Shown: piece by piece, positions 23,670-36,429 of the stretch
Position numbering within the stretch: the stretch's first letter is position 1
Layout: every line of letters starts with the position of its first letter
From: Brasenia schreberi
Taxonomy: Eukaryota > Streptophyta > Magnoliopsida > Nymphaeales > Cabombaceae
NCBI GenBank assembly: GCA_036023115.1
Contig: JAYKKT010000049.1
Coordinates: forward strand, 620,001-684,000
Length of the DNA stretch: 64,000 nt
Reading direction: 5' to 3'
The notes under the pieces: model-generated
Told to the model about the DNA's origin: nothing
Databases searched by the model: none
What the model saw: only the letters and a program-made list of their open reading frames with translations
Translations under genes and position numbers: made by a program

Positions 23670-24939
23670 CTGTACAACGAAATAATCTAGTGTCACAAAA
23701 CAACAACAGACCATAGACTTGTCAGGGGAAAAAGAACGGATTCTTAAAAAATATGACAAACAGATATTTATCTAAGAAAATACTTCCAGCTTACCCTCTT
23801 GTATCAGTTAATTTTTCAACCTTCTACATTTCATGCATAAAAAAAGGGCTTAAGAATACATAGACCAAATTCTGAAGTGATTTTGATGTAAGGTTCTAGT
23901 TGCATTTACTGCCTTTATGTAAAACATTTTAAAAGTGCCATATGCAAGCCACCCATAAATGTTTGATGAAAATTCATTAACATGCTTTTCCAGATAACCC
24001 AATCAAGTCAATAACATGCATTGCAACTCTTTTTTCCCCATCTGGTATTTCCTCATGGAAAGAGACACTAATTTATTTAAGTCGTGATCAATTTAAACTA
24101 CAAATAGTGTTTCCAGATGCCTATAATGAATATACATGCACTAGAGACATACAATGATTACGGTACAGTAAGTGTACCTAGGCAATATTAAGGGTGTCAG
24201 CAGGATGAGATTACCTGAATCGGACCTATACCAAAACCATTAGGGTTAAGGTTTGGTAAAGTAGGTCCATCCAGTTATTCAGGTCAAACCTGCAAGCTTT
24301 GATGTATGGAGCTAAGTATGGTTTATGAAATTTTATACCATGTGCAATTTTTCAAGGTAAAACAAATTTTATCTAATATATTCTGGGCATGGACTACATT
24401 TTCTTATATATATATATTTATATATTTATCACAGTATATCAAATGGGACCCAAATCCTGGCCTCATTCTCATGCCAACTCCTCAGGGTGGAAGCTAGGCA
24501 TGAACTTGCCTTGACCAGACTCACTAGACACCCATACTGACTATCCATCCACTAGAAAAGCTAAGCAATAGAACATATAAATCATATAAAATAAACATGG
24601 TAATGTCACACACCTTTCAGAAAAAACTTTCCTAACAAAAACATGATTTGCAGATACAAAGAAAGCCCTTTGTTTGGATGGGATATAGTCCTGTATACAA
24701 CAATGGCAGAGAAAAGGTTGAAATAACTACAATGATAGACAGAATCTGCTTGCATCAGTTGGAGCAACTGGGAAGGTTAAAAGTGTTGATTTGATGAAAA
24801 GATTGAAGACCAAAATAAGGCAAAGAATGATAGAAGATGGTAATAAGGTGAACAGGCCCTACTATCAGCCACCACCCCCTTCTCTTTCTTCTTATTCACT
24901 TATCTAATATCATCACATAGGCTGGTATGGTTTTTCCTC
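23670..24939. other. Intergenic region without recognisable gene
   Basis: No matching upstream exons of the DUF155 relic were found here. Content is AT-rich, with a short TA run at about 24,405-24,425. Confidence 0.5.
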
Positions 24940-24958
24940 TTATAACCAGCATTACAAC
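24940..24958. repeat. Target site duplication of RTE copy 3, left
   Basis: The 19-base string ttataaccagcattacaac occurs here and exactly again at 26,978-26,996. The match runs two more bases, but those are shared with the element's own tail repeat. Confidence 0.92.
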
Positions 24959-24959
24959 A

Positions 24960-26977
24960 ACAACAACAACTAAGCCTTTTCCCATACTAGATGGGGTCGG
25001 CTACATGGATTCTTTGTTTCCAAAGAGCCCTATCATGTGCCATGTTAGCAGTTAACTCACAATAAGCTAGATCGTTCTTTATTGTTTCTTTCCAATACTT
25101 TTGTGGTCGTCTTCTACTCTTTTAATACTTTTCAAATTTAGTTTTTCATACCTTCTTACAAGTTCTTCTTTTGATCTTCTTTCTATATGTCCAAACCATC
25201 TCAAACAATATTCTCTCATTTTATCCTCTATTGGTGTTACTCCTAATTTGTTTCTAATAACCTCATTATGTATACGGTCTTTTCTTGTATGACCACTCAT
25301 CCATCTCAACATCTTCATTTTTGTCACAGACATCTTTTGTACATGTTGACGATTAACTGCCCAACACTTAGAACCATAAAACATGGTAGGTCTAGTTGCT
25401 GCTCTATAATATTTACCTTTTAACTTTAATGGTATCTTCTTATCACAAAGAATGCCTGATGGTCCTCTCCATTTTAACCAACCAACGTTAATTTTATGCG
25501 TAATATCTCCATCAATTCTTTCTTCACTATGAAAAATTGACCCTAAGTATTTAAAACTTTCCTTTTGGGGATGCAATGTGTGCCAATTTTAATTTCCATG
25601 GCCTCTAAAGTAACCAAATGATCAAACTTACGTTTCATATATTCTGTCTTTGTTCTACTAAGTCGGAAGCCTTTGCTTTCTATTTTTTTTTCCATGGTTC
25701 CAATTTTCTATTAACTTTTTCCTTAGATTCCTCCACTAACACAATGTCATCTGCAAATAACATACACTAAGGTACTTCATCTTAAATATGTTTTGTTAAC
25801 TCATCAATCACCATTATACATAAGTATAGACTTAAAGTTGATCCTTGATGTAACCCAATATTAACTTCAAAGAAGTATGTCATTCCTTCATGAGTCCTCA
25901 CACTTGTTTTTACACCATCATACATGTCTCTTATAAGGTTAATGTATGTCAATGGGATACCTCTTTTTTCCAAGGTTCTCTAAAGAACCTCTCTTAGTAC
26001 CCTATCATAAGCTTTTTTTAGATAAATAAATATCATGTGAAGGTACTTTTTTTTCTTTCTAAAATGTTCCATAAGACATCTCAAAAGGTGAATCCCTTCA
26101 ACAGTAGATCTGCCTAACATGAATCCAAATTGGTTCTCTCTTGTACTTGATACTTGTCTTAACCTACATTTGATAATTCTTTCCAACAATTTCATAGTAT
26201 GGCTCATTAACTTGATATCACAATAATTGGCACAATTCTGAATGTCTTCCTTCTTCTTATACATGAGTATAAGTGTACTCGCTCTCCATTCCTTGGTATC
26301 TTTTGGTTTCTTCATATTTCATTAAATAGTCTTGTGAGCCAAGTGATTCCTATTTCTCTACTATTTTCCATACTTCTATAGGAATATTGTCTCGTCCTAC
26401 CGATTTACGACCCTTCGTATATTTAAGAGCCTCTTTGACTTCATTCTTTTGAATACGTCGGTAGAAATTGTGGTTTATATACTTTTATGATTTGGCTAAC
26501 TCTCCTAAGCTAATACTAACATCTTTATTTTCATTAAAAAACTTATAAAAATATTTTTTTCATCTATTTCTTATATCATCATTTGCCACTAGAATTTTTT
26601 CATCCTAGTCTTTGATGCATCTAACAAAATTAAGATTTTTAGTTTTCTTATCTCTATCCCTAGCTATCCTAAAAATATTTCTTTCACCCTCTTTTGAGTT
26701 GAGTTTTTTATATAAATCCTCTCAAATTTTAACTTTTGCTTTACTAACGGCCATTTTCACTTTCTTCTTTGCTTTCTTATAAGCCTCTAAAGTTTCATTA
26801 GTTTTCTTATCATAATGTAATTTATAACATGCCCTCTTTGCCTTAATTTTATTTTGCACTACTTCACTCTACCATCAAGCTTCTTTTTGTGCCGGTACAC
26901 CTCCCTTAGATTCCCCTAACACATCTTTCGCCACTTTCCTAATGTGTATAGCCATATTATTCTAACAATAATATAAT
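24960..26977 (-). mobile_element. RTE-clade LINE, copy 3 (about 2 kb, 5'-truncated)
   Basis: Minus-strand RTE element with a TTG-type tail at 24,953-24,970. The post-RT tail is open at 25,079-25,576: FKYLGSIFHSEERIDGDI, then [47 protein letters not shown] and LRWFGHIERRSKEE. RT pieces are open at 25,782-25,973 (GLHQGSTLSLY) and 25,980-26,315 (EWRASTLILMYKKKED, LERIIKCRLRQV, MIFIYLKKAYDRV). Beyond 26,320 the linker between endonuclease and RT is present in broken frames; the endonuclease is absent. A perfect target duplication of at least 19 bases brackets it. The catalytic LADD/FADD block at about 25,750-25,780 lies between two open pieces with stops around it, so the copy is dead. Confidence 0.92.
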
Positions 26978-26996
26978 TTATAACCAGCATTACAAC
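26978..26996. repeat. Target site duplication of RTE copy 3, right
   Basis: Exact repeat of 24,940-24,958. Confidence 0.92.
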
Positions 26997-27132
26997 AAGG
27001 TTAATTTTATAAGTACCATTAATAAAGTCCAATTTAAAGGAACCTTTAAAAACAAACAACTAATAATCAAAATAAGAAAAGAAGACATCAATAAGAAAAG
27101 AGCAGTAAGATAAGAATTGCACTATAAGTCCA

Positions 27133-27939
27133 CTATAAACTTGATCCTTTAATACTCTCCCTCCAGTTGTGTGTAAATATTATTGTTATACACAACTTGT
27201 CACATAATCTGCTTAATATATTTCTTCCAATTGCTTTCGTTTGCATATTTGTACATTGATTTTCTAATCTCACATGCTCCAGCTTGAACAAATTTGTACG
27301 AGCATTGTCCCTAATAAAGTGATAATCAGTCTTTATATGCTTGGTTCTTTCATGATAAATTGGATTAGATACAATTTGTATATTTGTCTTACTATCACAA
27401 AATATAAGAATAGGCTCTTTCATTGGAAATCCAATTTCTATTAGCAATGATCGTAACCACTCTCCTTCACATATACCATAAGTAATAGCTCGATATTCAG
27501 CTTCAGCTATAGATCTGGTTCTGAGGAAGAGACTTCACTTTATTGTCCTAAGAATGGGCATAAATATCTTCCTATCTCCCTTTGTGTAGGCTTTCAACTT
27601 CTTTTCTTTTGATTGTACATCCTTTTCCTCTATTAGTTGATCCTTGTAATTTTCTTCAAGTGTGGTATTGATTGGCATCACCTGCTCATCCTTAATAGGA
27701 GTTGACGATACAATTTCACTTGAATAATATGGAGTAGTTTCAAAAAATGTGACATCTATAGTGACGTATCTCTTATGTGTTTTTGGATCATAACAAACAT
27801 ATCCTTTCTTTTCAATTGAATAACTAAGGAACACATGTCTAATGACTCTAGGATCTAATTGGTTGAGGATTCTTAAGGGGGGTTGCATAATTGCTTGAAC
27901 CTTGTATGATCCCTCTAAGAATGGAGGTCCTTGTGCCAT
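27133..27939 (-). mobile_element. Ty1/copia relic of a second lineage (integrase tail joined to RNase H)
   Basis: In element order the open piece 27,939-27,535 is the C-terminal part of a copia integrase: RVIRHVFLSYSIEKKGYVCY, then DPKTHKRYVTIDVTFFETTP. It is followed within about 90 bases by 27,447-27,133, the end of a copia RNase H: ILIFCDSKTNIQIVSNPIYHERTKHI, then HFIRDNA. The entire reverse transcriptase that should lie between them is missing. The sequences differ from copies A-D, so this is another copia lineage. No LTRs seen. Confidence 0.82.
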
Positions 27940-28727
27940 TTATGGTGAGTTATTCAATCCTCAATGGTAACAACATCTTTGTTGTGCATAGTGGGATACG
28001 AAGGGAAGCTAATTTTGATCTTTCGACTTTGTGCCATCCATTATATGCCAACTTGATCTAGTCGAGAGTATTTAATTAAGTATGATAACAATGACTCTTT
28101 TAGTTATAAGAACGAAACATTGGTATATAATAGTTATACCAAGACATCTAACAGTTAGGCTAGACACAAATCATCTTCTAATCCAAGGCATTCTTAATAT
28201 GAAAGGAGGCAACTAGTTCCCATCCACTGGTGTTGAGGGATGTATTATGAACCAATTGAGGTCAACCTTTCAAGAGTGGTTTTACGTGCCCATGACACAA
28301 ATGCATGGGGTCTCTCCTTTAATTGGACAAAGAGACCATGGCAACAATGGTTTTGAATCATCCAGCCATGATGCAAGTGCAAGAGTGATTGGCTGAAAGG
28401 CAAAGGTGAGCAGTTGGGGCAGTTACCATATTGTGTGACCATAGCATTGTTTGATGTTTGGCACATTTGTGGGAATTTTAGTAACCTTTGATTTGGTTGT
28501 CATGTGTTACCTTGATCTCCAATATGGGGATGTGGATATTGTTCAAGGGCCACCCAACATAATAGGAAATATTAGTCACTTGATAGCTTCATCTTTCACT
28601 TTATTGGTTATACCTTCGGATAGCCATGGAAAACATAATACATAATTCTCATGACCCCATAGACCTATGTGTTGAAGTAAAAGACCATTGATTTGGTGGC
28701 AAGAGGAGGTTTCATTACGGGAATTTT
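27940..28727. other. Intergenic stretch without recognisable gene
   Basis: Only short unrecognised frames. Lies between the copia relic and RTE copy 4. Confidence 0.5.
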
Positions 28728-31490
28728 ACAACAACAACTAAGCCTTTTCCTATACTAGATAGGGTCGGCTATATGGATTCTTTGTTTCCACATAGCCCTA
28801 TCATATGTCATATTAACAGTTAACTCAACATAAGCTAGATCATTCTTTATTGTTTCTTTCCAATACTTTTGTGGTCGTCCTCTAACTCTTTTAATACTTT
28901 CAAAATCTAGTTTTTCATACTTTCTTAAAGGCGCTTCTTTTGATCTTCTTTTTATATGTCCAAACCACCTTAAACAATATTCTCTCTTTTTATCTTCTAT
29001 TGGTGACACTCCCAATTTGTTTATAATAACCTCATTATGTATATGGTCTTTCCTTGTATATCACTCATCCATGTCAACATCTTCATTTCTGCTAGATACA
29101 TCTTTTATACATGTTGATGATTAACTGCCCAACACTCAGAACCATAAAACATGAAAGGTCTAATTGGTGCTCTATGATATTTACCTTTAACTTTAATGGT
29201 ATCTTCTTGTCACAAAGAATACCTAATACTCCTCTCCATTTTAACCTACCTACATTAATTCTATGCATAACATCTCCATCAATTCTTTCATCACTTTAAA
29301 AAATTGACCTTAGGTATTTAAAATTTTCCTTTAGGATGCAATGTGTACCAATTTTAATTTTTATATCCTCTTAAGTAACCAAATTATCAAACTTACATTT
29401 CATATATTCTGTTTTTGTTCAATTAAGTTGGAAGTCTTTACTTTCCAATGTTTCTCTCCATAGTTCCAATTTTTTATTAACTTTTTCTTTAGACTCCTCC
29501 ACTAATACAATATCATTTACAAATAACATACACCAAAATACTTCATCTTGAATATGTTTTGTTAACTCATCAATGACCAATATAAATAAATATGGACTTA
29601 AAGTCGATCCCTAATGCAACCCAATATTAACTTCAAAGGAGTTTGACGTTCCTTCGTGAGTCCTCATACAAGTTTTTGCACCATAATACATGTCTCTTAT
29701 AAGATTTATGTATGTTAAAAGTAGCTTTTTCTATATCAATAAATATCATGTGAAGATTCTTCTTTTTTGCTCTAAAATGTTTTGTAACATGTCTCAATAG
29801 GTGAATCGTTTAAATAGTAGATCTAAAAGGCATAAATCTGAATTGATTATCTATTGTACTTGATACTTGTCTTAACTTACGTTCAATAATTTTTTTTCAT
29901 AATTTCATAGTATGTCTTATTAACTTAATACCCCAATAATTCACACAATTTCGAATGTCTCCCTTGTTTTTGTATATGGGTATAAGTGTACTCACTCTCC
30001 ATTCCTTGAGTATCTTTTGGTTTCTCCATATTTTATTAAATAAAATAGTCTTGTGAGCCAAGTCATTCATGTCTCTCCTAAGATTTTTCAAACTTTTATA
30101 GGAATATTGTCTGAACCTATAGATTTACCGATCTTCATATATTTAAGAGCCTCTTTAACTTCATTCTTTTGAATACGTCAGTAGAAATTGTGATTTATAT
30201 ACTTTTCTAATTTGCTAACTCTCTTAAGCTAATACTAACATATTTATTTTCATTAAAAGGCTTATAAAATAAAATTTTAATCTATTTATATATAATCATT
30301 TACCACTAAAATTTTTTCATCCTCGTATTTGATCTAACAAAGTTAAGATCCTTACTTTTCTTATCTCTAGCCCTAACTATCCTAAAAATATCACCTTCAC
30401 CCTCTTTTGAATTGAGCTTTTTATATAAATCCTCCCAAATTTTATCTTTTGATTCAGTGACAACCTATTTATCTTCTTTCTTTGAGTCACTAGGATATCA
30501 AGGTATTCATAGAAACTATAGTATTGGGGATATAAATGAGGAAGGTAGGGAGATTTTAAATTTTGCTATGACATTTGTTCTCTTTATAGTCAATACAATG
30601 TTCAAAAAATGATATGAACATTTAATTACTTATAAGAGTGACTTATCACAAACACAAATCAATTATTTTGTTTGTAAGAAAAAATATAGGTCATGTTGTA
30701 AAGATTGCAAGGTAATTTCAAGAGAAAGCTTAACCACCCAACATTTATGGGTTTATAGGTAAAAAAGTAGACAAAGAAGAAAAGAGTGCATTGAGCTATA
30801 TGGGACTAAATTGTGGAATCTCAAAAGCAAGAAAGAAGGTATATTTAAATAGAAAGTCCTTCAATGGGATGCTTGGAATTATGTTGGTATACCTTGTGAT
30901 ATGTGGAATAATATAGCTATACATATTAGGAAAGTAATGAAAGATGTGTTAGGTGAATCTAAGAGAGGTGTATTGACATAAAAAGAAGATTGATGGTGGA
31001 GTGAAGTAGTGCAAGATAAAATTAAGACAAAGAGGCATGTTACAAATTACATTATGCTAAGAAGACTAGTGAAAATTTAGTTCTAAACAAATCATCTCCC
31101 TTCATATAATTCTTTGAATCACCTTATCTAACTCCTCTCCAAAAAATCTTTATACTATCTTCTAGTCCTACTTGGGGTATGTAAGCACAAACTATATTCA
31201 AAACCTATGCTCCTAGTACTAATTTCAACGTCATGATTCGGTCACCATATCGTTGTATGTCTACTACACTATCCTATAAAACTTTATTTATGATAATACC
31301 AACTCCGTTCCAAGCCTTTTCATTTATTGAGTACCATAATTTAAAATGTATCCTCAATCTTGTTTGTTTTTTCTCCAACCCATTTTGTCTCTTATAAACA
31401 TAAGATATGAATCTTTCTCCGAATCATAGTATCTACCAACTCTATTAGCTTATCAGACAATGTTCTTATATACCAAGAACCAATACAAAT
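28728..31490 (-). mobile_element. RTE-clade LINE, copy 4 (near full length, middle segment inverted)
   Basis: The element starts on the minus strand at about 31,486 with the endonuclease N-terminus (IGSWYIRTLSDKLIELVDTM, then ETKWVGEKTNKIEDTF, then NGVGIIINK and GDRIMTLKLVLGA), readable down to about 31,075. The next part, endonuclease C-terminus and linker, is on the plus strand at about 30,485-31,072 (GYQGIHRNYSIGDINEEGRE, then IDY-type QINYFVCKKKYR, and CKDCKVI). From about 30,484 down to 28,728 the minus strand resumes with RT pieces (EWRVSTLIPIYKNKGDI) and the post-RT tail at 28,755-29,015 (LRWFGHIKRRSKEA, RGRPQKYWKETI), ending in the TTG-type tail. The reading order on the two strands therefore shows an internal inversion. 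Many stops; inactive. Confidence 0.88.
30485..31072 (+). other. Inverted internal segment of RTE copy 4
   Basis: The endonuclease C-terminal and linker part of the LINE in plus orientation, flanked on both sides by minus-strand parts of the same element. The right edge (aagaagactagtgaaaattt) matches the linker of copy 3 at about 26,795-26,830 in reverse complement. The left edge begins close to where the minus-strand endonuclease part stops in element order. Confidence 0.85.
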
Positions 31491-32200
31491 CTTATTATAT
31501 AGGACTAGGTTTCTTACCTGCATTCATCCATACTGAAAATGCGAAGACCCTCTTTATAATTTGTTCACTATATTCAGGCGATAATGTAGTGAGACTAACT
31601 TCTTTATCCACACCCTCCATAATGTGGGAACCCTCTTTGCAATTGATTCACTACATCCATGCGAAAATGTAGAGACCCTTACTTACTTTTCACTGCATTC
31701 AGGCTCTACAATGCACTAAGAGAGGATGCCCCAATGCAACATTACGAAAAGTTTCATGCACAAAAATGAAATTTGACATCATGCCAACATACCAACTAAA
31801 TTGTTGGGGCACCCATCAAGTTCCTCTTGCTCAACTGATGCTATTTGGTTCCCTGGTGGCATGGCACCCATGAAGTTCCTCCCTGCCAACATACCAGCTA
31901 ACCACTCTTCCATTTTGTCAATTGGTTATTTGCAAGTACCAATGTCTCCTCAAACAAAGGCCAATTTATAGTTTCTATTGACTTTGTTAGTTCCTCCAAC
32001 TCATTATGATTAGCTGATTCCTCCAACTCAGTTGGTTTAAACCCAAGCGACAAATCAATAGAATTATCTTTTGCCTATTCAGATGCATCCACCCCCTCCT
32101 GATCGAGAGGATACACCTATTAAAAAAGAAGGGGTAATTGAGCTCATTTGTGTAATGCTTGAGGTATTGAGCTTTAGGCACCAAATGTTGAGATAGATTG
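31491..32200. other. Non-coding stretch between LINE copy 4 and gypsy remnant 2
   Basis: Probably 5' leader of the LINE at first, then unassigned sequence. Near-duplicate phrases occur at about 31,540-31,590 and 31,625-31,675 (a gacc/aacc-ctcttt...ttcactaca...ttcaggcg-like pattern), and again at about 31,810-31,890 (cccatcaagttcctc / cccatgaagttcctc). This points to small tandem duplications. Confidence 0.45.
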
Positions 32201-35200
32201 AAAGCCATACCCCGAGTGGACAACCTAATTGCCTCTATTATGAGGGGCTCTAGAGGTGAGTTCATGACTTTCTCAAGGAAATTTAGAAAGTATCCAGATG
32301 AGCATCTCCCTATATTTGTTTTGGAGAATTAGAAGCTCATAGAGAGTGAGTACTATAAGTTGTTGATCTTCATCTTTTTTCACACTAGTTAGCCTATGCT
32401 TAGTACATATAGTTGAAGCAAGATAGATCCAAACTTGAACAATAAGTAGAAGACCTTTTTATAAAATATATAACAAGATAAGGCTTCAGCTTCTCCCAAT
32501 GACCACATGAATCTCCAGCAAAAGTCAGACGAAACAATGGAGACTTTCTTCAAGAGGTTACATGATATGATAGTGTGTTGCCAAATGCAATTTATTAATG
32601 CATAATACATCTCTTTGGCAAAAAAGTACATGCATCCAAAGATCAAGAAAGGGCCTAGCAGGTCATTACTATTTCATCTTTCTGTAGTAACGGGCCATCG
32701 AGGTTGAACACATCCTCATTGCACTCGGTGCCCTCAATGAAAAATAAGATGAAACTCTTAGAAAACCTCAACAACAATCTATGATATCCTGCATTGAAAC
32801 AATTATGCAAAAAGCGGATACTGAGTTTACTAAACCTTTTGGCATAATGGTCATTGAGCTCAAGGATAGGTCATCATATACTTGCGCAGCCTTGTACTCC
32901 TCAAAGGATAGGAGAAGTTACCAATAATCAAGTTCTCTTATTTTTTTGATATATTGAATGTTGATCAAATCTTCGATATATAGAGCCATGCACCCAACTG
33001 CAAGAAACACATAATCAACTATCGATAAATTGGTTGTCTCGGGCTCACTTGGCTGAAAGAGTGGGAGGCGATTTCTAGTCGAAGTTGAAGCTGATAAGTT
33101 TTGCTCCAATGAAGATAGTGACCATGATTATGAGATGTTCCACATTTTAAAAAGCACAATTGGCGTACTATCAACATGTTTTGCTCTATCCTAGTACTAA
33201 TCCTTCAGTCTAAAGGTGGCATTGTGGCTAACAATCTAGATTGGGTTATGCTGTCAATGAACTTTCTTCGTAGATAGTATCTGACAAGGTGACCGAAGTT
33301 GTTGCTCATCACAAGGCCTAGGTGAATGCTCAGGATCAGGAAAGAAGTTATTGATTTGATTTCAATCAAACTCAAGATAACACACTTCAAAGGTGAGCCC
33401 TTCCATTACACCAAAAGTCATTGTTGTTGAACTGACAGTCAGGTCGAGGACGACTAACAACCCATTCTTTGTCATTCACGGAAGCCAAGCTACTCATTAG
33501 TCCTAGGTACATGCTAAATTCATGCCAAGTACTATGTGTCATCAAACCTACATCTGGAACTCATATTTTGCGTCGACGCAAGGGTCAAAATGGTTAAAGC
33601 TGATAAGGACCCTTTTGTGGCTGAGATTCGCATAATGGAGATGTTTTCCTACTCACTTTGGGTAAGCCCCAACATCATAACCAAGAGATTCAAGGAAAAG
33701 ACATCAAATTGTGCCAGTTGACTAGCCAAGGATTCAAGTTTAGTGAGGTGTGCCCATTCCTAAAGACATATGGATGATGACTCTCAAATAATCAACTCTT
33801 ATTTTGAGCGGTTCAGAACTCTATGATCCAAGAAAAGAATTGGAGGAGCTAATGCAATCATGCTTTGGGGGCATCAATAACAATCTCTACGGCAATCAGT
33901 ACCTCCTATTTTGGAAGAGGGGGGAGAGAGATAATTAATTAATTTGCTTGAATCAAGGAGATGAGTCAGTCTTCATCCTATCTGACACACTATTTAAAAT
34001 TGATTTGAGAATAACAACAAGCTAAATCCTACTAAGGCAAATGTGGTCCTCCCTAAATAGAGACTCCTCCTTTTGACCTTGATTCTAACATAATATAAGG
34101 ATCGTTTTGCCTTTCAAGTACTATGAAATGCCAGGTTTATCTCAAGAGTTGGTAGAATTTAGGATGTTTTTCAAACAAGGATCTAAGTCCTATAAGTAAC
34201 CGGCTTGAAGGTTTAAACATGAGATCATGCCGGCTATAAAACAAGAAGTTCAACGCATCTTCTCAATGTGAAGTTCATTTGGATGACTTAATACATAGAT
34301 TGGATGCCCAATATTATTTTAGTTACCAAGAAGAATGATAAGATTAGAATATCATGCACTATCGTAATATAAATCAGGTTATCCCAAATGATCAATATGT
34401 TATTCTCATGATCGATATGTTAATAGATGTGACTTCCACATGAAATTCTTTCATACACGGATGGAGCATTGAGGTATAATCAAATCAAAGTAAATGAATA
34501 AGATGCACATAGAATTACATTCCAATACCCGGGGCAATTATAATCTATAAATAGGTTGTTATCAATTTGGTTTGAAGAATGCAGAAGCCACTTACTAAAG
34601 GGCCATGAACTATATCTTCTATAACTTAATTGGCAAGAATATGCAAAAATGTATTGAGGATGTGGTTGTAAAGTGTGCTTACTTCGATCAACACTTATAT
34701 CAAGCATGCTTTCAAAAGGATGCATTTATACAATTTGAAAATGAACTTTAACAAGTAGGATTTTGGTGTGGTTGTAAGACATTTTCTCATATTCTTGGTG
34801 CATAAAAAGGAGATTGAGATTGACTTAAACAAGGCCAAAACAATAATGGAAGCACAAGAAACAAAAAGGAATTGTGAAGTCTCCTTGACTAGGTCAACTT
34901 TCTATCTTAGTGGAGTTCCCACAAACACACAAACCAAACACTTTCCTATGGACAAGTGTTGCTTGTCATTGTATCATTGTATCTGCTTGTAAGAAACTTG
35001 AATTATTTACTAATGTTGTTTGTAAAGTCGACCAAGTGCCGTACCTACTTAATCGACCAATCTTTCAAGGAAGGCTCATCAAAATGGGCTAATAATTTTT
35101 GCCTCTTTGATTTAAAATTTTTACCTTGGATAGTCAAAGGGTAAACTATCAGTGACTTTCCAACCCATCACCCATGTGTTGAGGCCAATGACCCACTGAA

Positions 35201-36330
35201 CCTAGTCCAAGCCAAGATTGTCGAAGGGAGATAATGCTTGATTTCCTTGAAGTGGTGTATCGGGATGTTCATCCACAGGCTAAATATATCCTTAGTAGCT
35301 CAAGCTAAAACTATGAAAGTATACATGAATTTTTAGGTTGTTATGAGCTAGCTTAGTGGCAAAATACCACCATTGCATCAAAATATTTGGAACTAATATG
35401 CTTGTTTTGAGAGGTCAACTTGTTATACATTTCAACGGATAACAATAATGTAGCTAATAACTTAGCTTATTTAGCTTCAAGGCTCAAATTGGCTAATTAG
35501 ATTGAGTATTTGATGGTCGACACATTGAAGAAAACATACCTTTCGATGTTTGGCAAGTTGAATTAATACAATGCCTCAACAACCCATCCAAGAAGGTCAA
35601 CATCAAGGTTAAATGTAGAACCTTAAACTACGAACTACTAGATGGAAATTTATACAAGTAAAGCCAACAAGGTTTACTTTTAGAATGATTAAACAAGTTA
35701 GATGCCGAGACTGTGATGGTTGAGGTCCTCGAAGACTTTTGTGGAGCCCATCAACCTGTGTTGAAAATTAAATAGTTGATATGCTACCACATATATTATT
35801 GGTCTATGATGCATAAAGAATAAATAAAATATGCAAAAGGGTTCCAGGAATATCAGCAATATGGTCCTATCTAAAGAGTGTCGGCCTCGAAGCTCAATCT
35901 GAACATTAAACCATGTTGTTCAGAGGCTAGGGCCATGGATATTATTAGTAACATTCATTGTACGTGTTATAAGGGTCACTCATTCATCATAGTGGCATCT
36001 AACTATTTCATTGAATGGGTAGAGGCCTAACCCATGGAGACAATTACCTAAGATGATATGGTCAAGTTCATTATAGATTATTTTTCGATTCAGCATTCCC
36101 CATACCATGGAACAGGTAGTGCCCTTTACTCAGGAATTAAGAATCAATTTACTTCACTCGATGCCATATTATACACAAGCGAACGGCCAAGTCGAGGACA
36201 CCATAAAATGATCAACAAGATTAAGAAGTCCCTTGAAGATAGCCCATGGCAATGGCCCGAGACCTTACCCCAAGTCTTCTAGTGCTATTGGAATTTAAAG
36301 ACCACCAAGTTGATGATGTCATTTTAGTTC
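32201..36330 (+). mobile_element. Ty3/gypsy retrotransposon remnant 2 (degenerate)
   Basis: Plus-strand gypsy polyprotein, stop-riddled but in canonical order. Gag is recognisable at about 32,500-32,590 (DHMNLQQKSDETMETFFKRL). The protease-RT junction is at about 33,540-33,720 (VKADKDPFVAEIRIMEMFSY). RT fingers and palm remnants are at about 34,340-34,530 (RYNQIKVNE). RT end is at about 34,560-34,850 (KNAEATY-like, then IEIDLNKAKTIMEA). RNase H lies in broken frames to about 35,600. Integrase runs from about 35,700 (GAHQPVLKIK, then KYAKGFQEYQQYGPI, then KGHSFIIVASNYFIEWVEA) to 36,280 (DSPWQWPETLPQVF). The order RT-RH-IN defines Ty3/gypsy. No LTRs were identified. Confidence 0.8.
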
Positions 36331-36429
36331 AATGGTGTGTCCTCCAGGTTCAATGATGGATGAGGCATTGGTTGACCAACTGATGGATATTACTAGTTAG
36401 CTGGCTAAAACTATCCCAAATACGCTTGA

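Noticed and set aside
31460..31672. 70-codon plus-strand frame
   Set aside because: Overlaps the antisense of the LINE leader; no resemblance to any protein.
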